Shown here in pieces: positions 26,711-35,947 of a stretch of DNA of 64,000 nt. The notes beneath the pieces are model-generated. The model did no database searches. It saw only the letters and a list, made by a program, of their open reading frames with translations, and was not told the DNA's origin. The DNA comes from Sulfurospirillum halorespirans DSM 13726 (lineage in GTDB: Bacteria > Campylobacterota > Campylobacteria > Campylobacterales > Sulfurospirillaceae). The stretch is taken from positions 1,364,001 to 1,428,000 of the forward strand of contig NZ_CP017111.1 in NCBI RefSeq assembly GCF_001723605.1, in the 5' to 3' direction. Numbering within the stretch: the first letter of the stretch is position 1; every line of letters begins with the position of its first letter. The translations under genes and the position numbers were made by a program.

Positions 26711-28141
26711 ATGGAATTTGAAGTTGTTATTGGACTTGAGGTTCATGCTCAGTTAAACACAAAAACCAAGATTTTTTGCAGTTGCCCAACCAGTTTTGGC
26801 GACGAACCCAATACCAATGTCTGTGAAGTTTGCCTAGGACTTCCTGGCGCTTTGCCTGTTTTAAACAAAGAAGTGGTTAAAAAAGCGATTGCTTTAGGTA
26901 CCGCTATCAATGCAACAATCAATCAAAAATCTATTTTTAACCGTAAAAACTACTTCTATCCTGATCTTCCAAAGGGGTATCAGACCAGCCAGTTTGAGAT
27001 CCCTATCGTTGAAGCGGGTGAAATTTATATTGATTTTGAAGATGGCACAACGAAGCGTATTGGTGTGACGCGTGCGCACCTTGAAGAGGATGCGGGTAAA
27101 AACATTCATCATGGCAATGTAAGCCATGTGGACTTAAACCGTGCGGGAACACCGCTTCTTGAAATCGTCAGTGAACCGGATATGCGAAGCAGTGAAGAGG
27201 CGATTTTATACCTTAAAAAACTCCACGCTATTTTGCGCTACCTCGACATCAGTGACGCCAATATGCAAGAGGGAAGTTTTCGCTGTGATGCCAACGTCTC
27301 GATTCGCCCAAAAGGTGAGACTAAACTTTATACCAGAGCGGAGATTAAGAACCTAAACTCGTTTAAATTTATCCAAAAAGCGATTGATTACGAAGTAGAG
27401 CGTCAAAGTAATGCGTGGGAAGATGGCGTGTATGAGAAAGAAGTCGTTCAAGAGACACGTCTGTACGATACCGAGAAAAATGAAACGAGAAGTATGAGAG
27501 GTAAAGAAGATAGTGCTGAGTATCGCTACTTCCCCGATCCAGACTTACTGCCCGTACTTGTTCCTGATGATATGTTGGCGGAGTGTATCCAAATTCCTGA
27601 ACTCCCCGATCAAAAACGTGATCGTTTCTTAAAAGAGTACGGCATCAAAGAATATGATGCCAATGTGATTACATCCAGTGTTGAAATGGCTCAGTTTTAC
27701 GAGACGATGATAAGCGAGGGTGCCGGGGCAAAGAATGCTGTAACATGGCTCACCGTTGAGCTTCTTGCACGCTTAAGTCATGGTATGACTCTGATGACTT
27801 CGCCTGTGGACGCGGTTAAACTCGCCTCTATTGTCAAACGCATTGAAGATGGAACGATCAGTGGAAAAGCTGCGAAAGAGGTGCTGGATTATTTGATGGA
27901 AAATAACAGCAATGTTGATGAAGCCATTGAAAAACTAGGACTCAAACAAGTGAGTGATGATGGCGCTATTTTAGCAATCATCGATGCGATCATCAGTGCC
28001 AATGCCGATAAAGTCGCAGAGTATCGAGGCGGTAAAGATAAACTCTTTGGTTTCTTTGTGGGGCAAACAATGAAAGAGAGTAAAGGTGCTGCTAATCCTT
28101 CTAAAGTGAATGAACTTTTAAAATCCAGATTGGATGCGTAA
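26711..28141 (+). CDS. gatB: Aspartyl/glutamyl-tRNA amidotransferase subunit B
   Basis: A 476-residue subunit of GatCAB, which converts Glu-tRNA(Gln) and Asp-tRNA(Asn) to the amidated forms. [23 protein letters not shown], the zinc cysteines (CSC...CEVCLG) and [12 protein letters not shown] are diagnostic; the C-terminal YqeY-like tail region ends [11 protein letters not shown]. No palindrome copy occurs in it. gpsA follows directly. Confidence 0.97.
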   Translation: MEFEVVIGLEVHAQLNTKTKIFCSCPTSFGDEPNTNVCEVCLGLPGALPVLNKEVVKKAIALGTAINATINQKSIFNRKNYFYPDLPKGYQTSQFEIPIVEAGEIYIDFEDGTTKRIGVTRAHLEEDAGKNIHHGNVSHVDLNRAGTPLLEIVSEPDMRSSEEAILYLKKLHAILRYLDISDANMQEGSFRCDANVSIRPKGETKLYTRAEIKNLNSFKFIQKAIDYEVERQSNAWEDGVYEKEVVQETRLYDTEKNETRSMRGKEDSAEYRYFPDPDLLPVLVPDDMLAECIQIPELPDQKRDRFLKEYGIKEYDANVITSSVEMAQFYETMISEGAGAKNAVTWLTVELLARLSHGMTLMTSPVDAVKLASIVKRIEDGTISGKAAKEVLDYLMENNSNVDEAIEKLGLKQVSDDGAILAIIDAIISANADKVAEYRGGKDKLFGFFVGQTMKESKGAANPSKVNELLKSRLDA

Positions 28142-29041
28142 GTGGGCAAGAGCGTGAGTATAGCTGTCATTGGAGCGGGAAAATGGGGGCAAGCACTTCA
28201 GTTTGCGCTCTCTTTCACGCTTACATGTAAGATCACCTCACGTCATATAAAACCTATTGAAAATTTTGTCAGCCTTGAAGAGGCCTTGAAATGCGAATAC
28301 CTTATCTTCGCTCTTCCTGCTCAAGTCGTTCGTGGTTGGCTAGAAGCACATTTTACATTTCGTGGGCAAAAAATTCTGGTTGCTGCCAAAGGCATCGAAC
28401 AGGGCAGTGGTTCTTTTTTAAATGAGATTTTTGCACACTATGTTCCAGAAGATCATCTCAGTTTTTTATCGGGCCCTTCGTTTGCAAGCGAGGTGATGCA
28501 AGGACTTCCTACCGCGGTTGTTATTAACTCCAGTAATGAAACACTTTCCAAAGAGTTTGCCGCTTTTTTCCCTTCGTTTATTAAAACCTATACGTCAAAA
28601 GATGTCATTGGTGCGGAAGTATGTGGTGCGTATAAAAACGTACTGGCGATTGCCAGTGGAATTTGTGATGGACTTAAACTTGGCAACAACGCACGTGCGA
28701 GTTTGATTGCACGTGGATTGGTTGAAATGCGCCGTTTTGGAAAATATTTTGGTGCGCACGATGAGACGTTTTTAGGGCTCAGTGGAGCGGGAGATCTTTT
28801 TTTAACCGCTTCGAGTACGCTCTCGCGTAACTACCGTGTTGGGCTTTTCTTGGCTGAGGGTAAAAAACTTGAAACTATTTTAGAAGAACTTGGCGAAGTG
28901 GCGGAGGGCGTTTTTACCTCTGAAGCGATTTTTGAACTCTCGGCAAAACATATGATTTATACACCCATTGCTCATGAAATAGCACTTATTTTAAAGGGAA
29001 AAGAGCCGCGCATCAGCGTGAAAGACCTCTTGTCAGATTGA
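28142..29041 (+). CDS. gpsA: Glycerol-3-phosphate dehydrogenase [NAD(P)+]
   Basis: A 299-residue enzyme that makes glycerol-3-phosphate from dihydroxyacetone phosphate for phospholipids. It has the Rossmann motif AVIGAGKWGQAL, LSGPSFASEV and the catalytic lysine region EVCGAYKNVLAIASGICDGL, followed by LSGAGDLFLT. Start is GTG: either 28142, touching the gatB stop, or the GTG at 28154. A palindrome variant at 28220 encodes LTCK. Confidence 0.94.
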   Translation: MGKSVSIAVIGAGKWGQALQFALSFTLTCKITSRHIKPIENFVSLEEALKCEYLIFALPAQVVRGWLEAHFTFRGQKILVAAKGIEQGSGSFLNEIFAHYVPEDHLSFLSGPSFASEVMQGLPTAVVINSSNETLSKEFAAFFPSFIKTYTSKDVIGAEVCGAYKNVLAIASGICDGLKLGNNARASLIARGLVEMRRFGKYFGAHDETFLGLSGAGDLFLTASSTLSRNYRVGLFLAEGKKLETILEELGEVAEGVFTSEAIFELSAKHMIYTPIAHEIALILKGKEPRISVKDLLSD

Positions 29042-30135
29042 TGATGCTAAAATTTTTCTTCTCTTGCTTACTGCTTTCTTCGCTTTTGCACGCCAAAACA
29101 CCTCCATTGGAAGATATGATTGCTCAGATGATTATCATCGGCTTTGATGGCACCAAAGAGGGTGACAAGTGGGTTGAACAGATTGCTAAAGACATTAAAC
29201 GTGAAAAAATTGGTGGGGTTTTTATCACCGAAAAAAATGTTCAAAACCCAGCACAGCTTAGAAAACTCAATGATTATTTAAAAGCACAAGCACCCAAAGC
29301 ACTTCCGTTGATCGTGGCAGTTGAACATGAAGGCGGAAACAGTCTGTTTGAGGCTAAAAAAGGTTTTAGCGAAGTTCCCTCTGCGCATGAGCTTTTTCAA
29401 AACAAAGATATTGCTGAGACAGAAGCACTGTATCAAAAACTCAGCTCAGATCTTGCTCAAAGTGGTGTTAATGTCAATTTTGCGCCCGTACTTGATCTTC
29501 AACCTAAATTTGATGTGCTTGATAGCTCCAAACTGCAACGCAGTTACGCCGCGTATGAAGAGATTGTCACGACCTATGCGATGCTCTTTATCAATGCGCT
29601 TAAAGCTGAAGGCGTGATGCCCGTTGTCAAGTATTTCCCCACCTCGGGTGCCAATCTTTGGAATAACTTCTCCAGCGAAGAAGATGTCACAAAAACATGG
29701 CGTTTTGAGCAGTTAAAACCCTATTATGATCTGATCGCTTTTGGTAAAATGGACGCCGTTTTGATCTCCCATGTCATGCACCAAGAGCTCGATCCCAAAA
29801 ATCCAACGCTCTTTTCAAAATTAGTCATTCAAGGCTTGCTAAGAGATAAAATGCACTTTGAAGGCGTCGTTTTTGCCGATAATTTACGCACCAATTCGAT
29901 TGCGAGTAGTATTGATTTTAAACACCGTGTGATTCGTAGCATCGATGCTGGGGCTGATATATTGGTCTTTACAAACTATTTTGCCGAGAGTGCGAGTATG
30001 ACCTTTACCGTTAATAAAATTATTAAAGAAGCGATTCAAAGTGGGGAGCTGAGCTCTGAGCGTATTGCTCTCTCCTATGAGCGAATTGTGCGTTTTAAAC
30101 AAAAATTATCCAAAAGAGGAAGCCATGTTAATTAA
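29041..30135 (+). CDS. NagZ-like glycoside hydrolase family 3 protein, altered active site
   Basis: A 364-residue exported protein: a signal peptide (LKFFFSCLLLSSLLHA) precedes a GH3 barrel with MIAQMIIIGFDG, GGVFITEKNVQNPAQL and VNFAPVLDL. The NagZ catalytic motif KHFPGHG, which supplies the general acid histidine, is here KYFPTSG, so the His dyad is lost; the nucleophile segment is FADNL with the aspartate kept. It may bind peptidoglycan sugars without normal hydrolysis, which is inference. It overlaps the gpsA stop and the next gene, forming an operon. Confidence 0.85.
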   Translation: MMLKFFFSCLLLSSLLHAKTPPLEDMIAQMIIIGFDGTKEGDKWVEQIAKDIKREKIGGVFITEKNVQNPAQLRKLNDYLKAQAPKALPLIVAVEHEGGNSLFEAKKGFSEVPSAHELFQNKDIAETEALYQKLSSDLAQSGVNVNFAPVLDLQPKFDVLDSSKLQRSYAAYEEIVTTYAMLFINALKAEGVMPVVKYFPTSGANLWNNFSSEEDVTKTWRFEQLKPYYDLIAFGKMDAVLISHVMHQELDPKNPTLFSKLVIQGLLRDKMHFEGVVFADNLRTNSIASSIDFKHRVIRSIDAGADILVFTNYFAESASMTFTVNKIIKEAIQSGELSSERIALSYERIVRFKQKLSKRGSHVN

Positions 30136-31354
30136 GAATGCTTTGGTGTCAACACAAGAGGGCGTTTTACGTCACGATGTCCTGATCAAAGAGGGTAAAA
30201 TCGTTGCTATTGGCAAAGCGCTTGATGCAGCCGCGAATGATGAAGTGATCAATGCTGATGGGCTTTATTTGCTTCCCGGTCTCATTGATCTTAACGTGCG
30301 CTTTTCCAACAGTTGTCTCAATCAAGAATACATCGATAAACTCTCCAACAGCTGTCTCAAAGGCGGCGTTACAACGGCTGTCGTGATGTCTGATTTTAGC
30401 CCACGCCTTGAGAGTGCAACACTTTTGGAATTGGTGAAATTTAAGATCGATCAAGCCAAGGTTAATCTGCACATGAGTGCTCCTTTGGCGGATGAAAAAG
30501 AAGATCAGCTCCATAACATTGCCACTTTGTTAAACAATGGTGCCGCAGCTATTTTAGCCGATTCGCATCGCAATGCCAACCTTTTAAGACGCGGTATGCA
30601 GTACGCAACGATGAAAAAAAGACCGCTTTTTGTACAGTGTTATGAGCCAAATTTGGATGATAATGGACTGATGAACGATGGTGTGATTGCTTCTAAATTA
30701 GGACTCTCTGGTATCTCTAAGATCTCTGAAACAGCGGAAGTCGCCAAAGTAGCTGAGATGGCACATTCTTACGGTGCAAGAGTTGTTTTAAAATCGCTCT
30801 CAACCAAACGCTCTTTAGACATCGCCAAATCGCATAAAGCCCTTAAATCAGACCTTTACACAGAAGTTTCGATTCATCATCTCTCCAAAAATGACACCAG
30901 TTGTGATGGCTTTAACACTTACGCAAAATTGATGCCACCGCTTCGAGAAGAAGAGGAGCGCAAAGCCCTTATTCAAGCACTCAAAGAGGGCTTGGTAGAT
31001 ATTTTAACCTCCGCACATTCTCCTAAATCCATTTTATACAAAGATGTGGCGTTTGAAGATGCCGCTTTTGGGATAGGCTCGATTGAAGAGTTCTTAACAC
31101 TTGCCCATACATTTTTAATTAAAAATGGCGTGATTGATTTTAGGGAACTTATTCGCATCTGTTGCGTGAATCCTGCGCATATTTTGGGGCTCTCTTCCAA
31201 AGGGGCTATCGAAGTGGGGTACGATGCTGATTTGGTCTTATTTGACCCCAAAGAGAGCTATGAAGTGAGCAACAAACACTCGCTCTATTACGGTGAGACG
31301 TTGTATGGTAAAGTCAAAAAAGTGGTTGTCGCTGGAAAGCTACTTTTGAATTAA
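30125..31354 (+). CDS. pyrC: Dihydroorotase-like protein lacking metal ligands
   Basis: A 409-residue amidohydrolase-fold protein related to dihydroorotase: GLYLLPGLIDLNVRF, TTAVVMSDFSP and LTSAHSPKS follow the class I pattern. The zinc-binding HxH after the GLIDxH position is LNVRF here, and the usual HCED is CYEP, so two metal sites are gone. This resembles the non-catalytic PyrC-like (PyrX-type) partner known in some bacteria and the second pyrC of Helicobacter. ATG 30125 follows AGAGGAAG and overlaps the upstream stop. It is followed by a hairpin and the repeat. Confidence 0.85.
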   Translation: MLIKNALVSTQEGVLRHDVLIKEGKIVAIGKALDAAANDEVINADGLYLLPGLIDLNVRFSNSCLNQEYIDKLSNSCLKGGVTTAVVMSDFSPRLESATLLELVKFKIDQAKVNLHMSAPLADEKEDQLHNIATLLNNGAAAILADSHRNANLLRRGMQYATMKKRPLFVQCYEPNLDDNGLMNDGVIASKLGLSGISKISETAEVAKVAEMAHSYGARVVLKSLSTKRSLDIAKSHKALKSDLYTEVSIHHLSKNDTSCDGFNTYAKLMPPLREEEERKALIQALKEGLVDILTSAHSPKSILYKDVAFEDAAFGIGSIEEFLTLAHTFLIKNGVIDFRELIRICCVNPAHILGLSSKGAIEVGYDADLVLFDPKESYEVSNKHSLYYGETLYGKVKKVVVAGKLLLN

Positions 31355-31360
31355 GAACGA

Positions 31361-31392
31361 ATGTTACGCACTTCTTCAAAAGAGCGTAACAT
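31361..31392 (+). terminator. Hairpin after the pyrC-like gene
   Basis: ATGTTACGC (31361-31369) pairs with GCGTAACAT (31384-31392), with an inner TTCTT/AAAGA pairing, then T-rich sequence. The outer stem uses the same GTTACGC/GCGTAAC words as the last hairpin of the four-hairpin repeat, so it may be a relic of another copy. Confidence 0.65.
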
Positions 31393-31404
31393 TTTACCTT
31401 TTAT

Positions 31405-31518
31405 TTCTCATAAAACTTGTTTTATGAAGCTTTAGGAGGTGTCGGGGATGTATCCCTGACCTTTAAACAATGGGTTTTACCCATTGTTTAAGATACCGTT
31501 ACGCAAACAGCGTAACAT
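31405..31518 (+). repeat. Four-hairpin dispersed repeat, copy 2
   Basis: The second copy of the element at 1006-1118, again between convergent genes. It has CATAAAACTTGTTTTATG (31409-31426), the GTCGGGGAT/ATCCCTGAC stem, a perfect AAACAATGGG/CCCATTGTTT stem, and GTTACGCAAACAGCGTAAC (31498-31516). It aligns with copy 1 over about 107 bases with one indel and roughly five substitutions. Confidence 0.8.
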
Positions 31519-31521
31519 CAG

Positions 31522-32256
31522 TTAGTAAAAGACCCGTGAAAGGTAAAGTCCGCACGCTGGAATCAGTGTTGTGGACACTTTCATTTTACGATCGCGTTGT
31601 GCGATAAGATCATTGTACTCAAGCACGCCATCGCACGCTTTAAGTAAACTGCCGCACATCATCCGTATCTGAGAGCGTAAAAAAGCATCGCCTAAAAAGT
31701 AGATAACAATCAGATGTTTGTAACGGTAGGCTCCTGCTTTAAAGATGGTACGCTCATCTTTGGTCTTTCCCCCACCCAATTTTTTAAAATACTCAAAGTT
31801 ATGAAATCCGACAAAAACCTGCGCATATTCGTTCAATTTTATAACATCGAGTGGCTTTACATGTAAAGCATAATGGGATAAAAACGGCTGATACGCTCCA
31901 TCGTAAAGCACATAACGGTAGAGCCTCTTTTTTGCATCAAAACGTGCATGAAACGAGTCATCAACAGGGGTTATGCGCTGAATAAAAATATGTGGCGCTA
32001 AAAAAGCATTGAGCTGGGTTTGAAGTTTTGCAAGGTCACTCCAAAAGGGTGGAAGGTCTACATGTAAAACTTGATGGGTTGCATGCACACCCGTATCGGT
32101 GCGTCCACTGCCCACAACGGTGGTCTCAATGTTGATATGACGCAAAGCCCGTGTCAGAGCACCTGCAACACTTTGGCAGGTTTTGGTCTCATTTTTTTGA
32201 ATTTGGAAGCCAATGAAAGCGCTTCCGTCGTAACTTAGAGTGATTTTAACACGCAT
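31522..32256 (-). CDS. truA: tRNA pseudouridine(38-40) synthase
   Basis: A 244-residue enzyme that modifies the anticodon arm of tRNA. GSGRTDTGVHATHQV holds the catalytic aspartate; RFDAKKRLYRYVLYDG and AFLRSQIRMMCGSLL are conserved. Two palindrome copies fall in it (31856, LHVK; 32057, LHVD). It is the last gene of a minus-strand run beginning at glmU. Confidence 0.95.
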   Translation of the reverse strand: MRVKITLSYDGSAFIGFQIQKNETKTCQSVAGALTRALRHINIETTVVGSGRTDTGVHATHQVLHVDLPPFWSDLAKLQTQLNAFLAPHIFIQRITPVDDSFHARFDAKKRLYRYVLYDGAYQPFLSHYALHVKPLDVIKLNEYAQVFVGFHNFEYFKKLGGGKTKDERTIFKAGAYRYKHLIVIYFLGDAFLRSQIRMMCGSLLKACDGVLEYNDLIAQRDRKMKVSTTLIPACGLYLSRVFY

Positions 32257-32262
32257 GAGTAT

Positions 32263-33288
32263 TTAGAACATAGCGCGAATGCGTTTTTGGTAAATTTTAT
32301 AGGTACTTAAAAACATAATCAAAAATACAACAAGGGGCGCGCTTTGCGGATGCCATGTGGATAAAAGCGTTGCAAGGACAAGGTAAAATGAGATTGCTAC
32401 GAACATCTCAAAGTAGATCCCACCTTTGTTGTAGCGGTACGTGACAATCCCAATACTGAGTGCTGCCAACGTTGAGGCAAGCGGGAAAAGGGAGATGAGC
32501 AGTAAAAAAGAGAGGTCGTAGGCTCGTTTATGATCGGTAAAAACACCGTTCCAATACTCAATAATACTCTGCAATTTCCCCACAATCGTTTTAGGCTGAG
32601 AGTTGATGTGCATACGTTCAAAGTCAACTTGCTGAATACCCTCTTTGGTAAATTCAAAAATTTTGCCTTGATCAAGATTGAGTCTTAGAACACCTTTTTC
32701 ATTGTCGATGATCGCATTGGTAGCTACAATGAGTTTTTCATCATCCTTTTGCGTGGCAGCTTGGTAGAGCGTTACGCCTTTGTAGCGTCTGTCATTATCG
32801 CTGTGTTCGATGTAGACGAGCCAATCAGAGAATCGTTGACCAAACTCATTGGCTTTGATATTAAATTTGGCTTCGGCTTTTTTGTACTCTATAAAGTTTG
32901 AGTTGAGTTGTTTGGAGATCGGAATCAGCAATAAAACATCTAAAATCAAGATAAAAGAGAGCAGGGCGGAGAGTCCTAAAAAGAGCTGTGCAATTTTTTT
33001 GGGATCGTATCCAAGCGTAAAAAGTACGATGGTTTCGTTCTCTTTGGAGAGGTTAAAGAGTGTGATACACAAGGCAACAAAAAAGGTAATGGGTAAGGTA
33101 TACACAAGTGTTTTGGGCAGAAGATAGATGTAGAGCGTTCCTAATTCCCAAAAGTTCATCTTAATAATGGCGGTCAGTGCCGTTATTTTAATAAAAAATA
33201 CCACGGATGTGATAAAAAAAAGGATAAAAAAGAGCGAACTAAAAAGCTCACTGAAATGTTTTAAAAGATAACGACTGACTCTATTCAT
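32263..33288 (-). CDS. LptF/LptG family permease
   Basis: A 341-residue inner-membrane protein with three N-terminal and three C-terminal helices and a periplasmic domain between (about 130-250). It belongs to the YjgP/YjgQ family, the membrane part of the Lpt exporter that draws LPS out of the inner membrane. I cannot tell LptF from LptG. It overlaps the prepilin peptidase by four bases. Confidence 0.88.
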   Translation of the reverse strand: MNRVSRYLLKHFSELFSSLFFILFFITSVVFFIKITALTAIIKMNFWELGTLYIYLLPKTLVYTLPITFFVALCITLFNLSKENETIVLFTLGYDPKKIAQLFLGLSALLSFILILDVLLLIPISKQLNSNFIEYKKAEAKFNIKANEFGQRFSDWLVYIEHSDNDRRYKGVTLYQAATQKDDEKLIVATNAIIDNEKGVLRLNLDQGKIFEFTKEGIQQVDFERMHINSQPKTIVGKLQSIIEYWNGVFTDHKRAYDLSFLLLISLFPLASTLAALSIGIVTYRYNKGGIYFEMFVAISFYLVLATLLSTWHPQSAPLVVFLIMFLSTYKIYQKRIRAMF

Positions 33289-34016
33289 AAGATAAATTCC
33301 ATTACATGTAAAATTGGTAGATCAAAAAACCACGTGAGCAAAAGCCCTAAGGCTAGAAACGGAATAAAGGGAAGTTCATACCCACGTTTACGCACGATCA
33401 TAAACGCAACCAAGGCAATCAGTGCGCTGAGATAGATAGCCACAAGCCCCAGTTTGATGCCAAGCACCGCACCGATAATACCTGCGATAATAATATCCGC
33501 TTCGCCCATCACCTCTTTTTTAGCCAGCGCTGAGATACCAAAGCGTAAAAACGTAAATGCTCCCATCAGCAAAAGCCCGTTTTGAAGCGATTGCAAAGGA
33601 TCTTGCGTGCAAAAAGAGAGGATGAGTGTGGGTAAACTGAGCGCATCTGGAACAGCTTTATACCGCAAATCAATAATGCTCAGAGCAAGCAAAAGCGCAA
33701 AAACAGAACCCATTAAAAGCGCTTGTGTAAGACTCTGCAAACGGTAAAAACAGAGACCATAAAGCAGCGCAGTGCCAAGCTCAACGAGTGGGTATTGCAC
33801 CGAAATGGGCTCGTTGCAAAAAGCGCATTTTCCTCTTAAAAAGAGCCATGAAAAAAGAGGAATATTGTGGTACCATCTCAAAGGATGCAGGCATGTCGGA
33901 CAGTGCGATGCGGGAAGATTGATGCTTTGATGACGAGGCATGCGCACAATCGCAACGTTTAAAAACGATCCTATGCACAGACCAAAAAGCATGATGAAAA
34001 CAGCTTCAAAACCCAT
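33285..34016 (-). CDS. Prepilin peptidase (A24 family)
   Basis: A 243-residue membrane aspartyl protease that cleaves and methylates type IV prepilins or pseudopilins. The N-terminal methylase domain with four zinc cysteines (HCPTCLHPLRW...CAFCNEPI) and the two catalytic aspartates (SIIDLRYKAVPDALS and GEADIIIAGIIGA) are present. No pilin genes are nearby, so its substrate lies elsewhere. A palindrome variant at 33301 covers the LHV codons close to the C-terminus. Confidence 0.93.
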   Translation of the reverse strand: MGFEAVFIMLFGLCIGSFLNVAIVRMPRHQSINLPASHCPTCLHPLRWYHNIPLFSWLFLRGKCAFCNEPISVQYPLVELGTALLYGLCFYRLQSLTQALLMGSVFALLLALSIIDLRYKAVPDALSLPTLILSFCTQDPLQSLQNGLLLMGAFTFLRFGISALAKKEVMGEADIIIAGIIGAVLGIKLGLVAIYLSALIALVAFMIVRKRGYELPFIPFLALGLLLTWFFDLPILHVMEFIL

Positions 34017-34019
34017 CGA

Positions 34020-34739
34020 CTAACCCTTCACGTCTAATGCCACGTCGCCCAGATCAAAAAGAGGTTTGAGCTCTTTTTGCAGGCTAAGGTGTGTAATCAT
34101 ACCCAATTTAGGGCTCTCTTTTTGTAAATAGTAGACACTTTTCTCATACATCGCCGCAATTTCAACGCTTGAATCTTGAATGATGCCATACATTGGTCCT
34201 AAATGCTCATAAGCAATGTAAAACAGGAGCGATCCATCTTCTCTTTTTTGAAACTGCACCATCACTTTTTTACCTTCGTGAATCAAAGGAAGATGAATGA
34301 TGGCTTTGGAGAGGGCTAAGAGCATATACGCATAAAGGGTGAAGAGCTCTTTAGGAATCTCACTGCTCAGCTGTTTCACTAAGAAAGCCCTAAATTCGTT
34401 GTAGCTAAAGCTGTTTCCGTCCAGTATCTGCTCCAATCCCATGGGTAAAAAATAAGCGTCATTTTCAAAGAGTTTGGGTTGTTGGTAGAGGTTTGAAATG
34501 GTTAAAATGCCGCCTTTGCCCTCAGCAAAATTTGCCCAGTATTTTTCACCCTCTTTGAGATTTTTACTGCTTTTGGTTGTGAGCTCTTTGCGTCCCACTT
34601 TGAGGCAGTAGCGACCACCATCAATTTGGCGTATGACTTCAATGCTCACCGGTAAATTGGCATTAAAATTGACACTCGAACTACTGGTGCGTCCGATGTC
34701 TGAGCCAATGCCTGCTAACTTTTGAAGGGTTGAAATCAT
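34020..34739 (-). CDS. Conserved hypothetical protein
   Basis: A 239-residue soluble protein that I do not recognise. It has an N-terminal beta-rich section (NLPVSIEVIRQIDGGRYCLKVG) and no signal peptide or membrane helix. ATG 34739 overlaps the coaBC stop by four bases (ATGA); an in-frame GTG at 34751 is the alternative. It lies in a minus-strand operon with coaBC and the prepilin peptidase. A role in flagellar hook-length control (FliK-like) has been noted for some proteins of similar composition, but I see no proof. Confidence 0.7.
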   Translation of the reverse strand: MISTLQKLAGIGSDIGRTSSSSVNFNANLPVSIEVIRQIDGGRYCLKVGRKELTTKSSKNLKEGEKYWANFAEGKGGILTISNLYQQPKLFENDAYFLPMGLEQILDGNSFSYNEFRAFLVKQLSSEIPKELFTLYAYMLLALSKAIIHLPLIHEGKKVMVQFQKREDGSLLFYIAYEHLGPMYGIIQDSSVEIAAMYEKSVYYLQKESPKLGMITHLSLQKELKPLFDLGDVALDVKG

Positions 34740-35947
34740 AGGTGTGAACACTGCTCCACGATCTGTTCAGCGATCTCAAATTTACCTGCAAGAGCAAATT
34801 TTTGAATATGCGAAGCGGTGATAAAATGAACCTCATTTTTACTGCTTCCAAAGCTGTTTTGCTCTTTAAGCACATTGAGACACACAGCGTCCAACCCTTT
34901 TTTCTCTAGCATCGCACCTGCATTGGCAAGTGCTTTACTCTCATCCATCTCTGCTTTAAACCCAACCATTTTAAATCCTCGTTTGGGAAGTGATGTGAGC
35001 ACATCGATGTTGCGTTTGAGCTCTAGGGTGTACGTCTCACCCAGCTCCTCTTTTTTGAGCTTGCCTTCGTGGGTTTTGATGGGCACATAATCGCTCACCG
35101 CGGCTGCCATCAAAAGATAGGGCGTTTTCTCGTTTTTGGTGACATACTGCATCTGCGAAAGAAGGGCGGCTTGAAGCTCTGCCGTACTCTTTACATGTAA
35201 AGTATTGATGGCGTTGATCTGAGGGGTTTCGCCACTGCTAATTAGCGTTACATTGGCACCTCTGAGGTAAAACGCAAGCGCAAGCGCAGAGGCTTGTTTT
35301 CCACTGGAAAAGTTGGTCAGGCACCTGACATCATCGATCTTTTCCATCGTACCGCCACCTGTGATAACGACTTCGCGCTCACTCCAAAAGGCTTCTTTAA
35401 GCAGCAACCGTGCGCAGTGGTAGAAAATCTGCTCAACGTCTGCAAGGGCACCCACACCTTCATCATTGCACGCTAAGAGTTTGGATTGCGGTGCGATGAT
35501 CTCGTAGCCGAGCGCTTCAAGCTTTAAAAGGCTCTCTTGAGTGATGGCATTGAGCATCATATTGGTATTGGCTGAAGGCGCTAGTACAATGGTTTTGGTA
35601 AAAGCAATGGCGGTTTGGGTTAAGAGATTGTCCGCAATGCCATGGCTGAGTTTATTGATCGTATTGACCGAAGCAGGAGCGATGACAAAAATATCTGCCC
35701 ATTTGCCCGTGTGAATGTGGCTCAGCCCTTCGCTCCAGCTTTCCGTGTCACCATGTAAAACCTTATTTTGACTGATCGCCTCAAAGGTGAGCGGTGTTAT
35801 AAAACGCTTCGCATCTTCGCTCATCAGCACTTTGACTTCCGCGCCCGCTTTAATGAAGAGTCGAATCAACTCCAACGCTTTGTAAATTGCAATGCTACCT
35901 GTGACCCCTAAAAGGATTTTTTTCCCTGCAAGTTGATTATTTCGCAT
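34736..35947 (-). CDS. coaBC: Bifunctional phosphopantothenoylcysteine decarboxylase/ligase
   Basis: A 403-residue fusion for coenzyme A synthesis. The N-terminal CoaC flavoprotein half shows LLGVTGSIAIYKALELIR and APASVNTINKLSHGIADNLLT; the C-terminal CoaB half shows VVITGGGTMEKIDDVRCLTNFSSGKQ. The LHVK stretch at about residue 251 comes from a palindrome (35190). It overlaps glmU by 11 bases. Confidence 0.95.
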   Translation of the reverse strand: MRNNQLAGKKILLGVTGSIAIYKALELIRLFIKAGAEVKVLMSEDAKRFITPLTFEAISQNKVLHGDTESWSEGLSHIHTGKWADIFVIAPASVNTINKLSHGIADNLLTQTAIAFTKTIVLAPSANTNMMLNAITQESLLKLEALGYEIIAPQSKLLACNDEGVGALADVEQIFYHCARLLLKEAFWSEREVVITGGGTMEKIDDVRCLTNFSSGKQASALALAFYLRGANVTLISSGETPQINAINTLHVKSTAELQAALLSQMQYVTKNEKTPYLLMAAAVSDYVPIKTHEGKLKKEELGETYTLELKRNIDVLTSLPKRGFKMVGFKAEMDESKALANAGAMLEKKGLDAVCLNVLKEQNSFGSSKNEVHFITASHIQKFALAGKFEIAEQIVEQCSHL

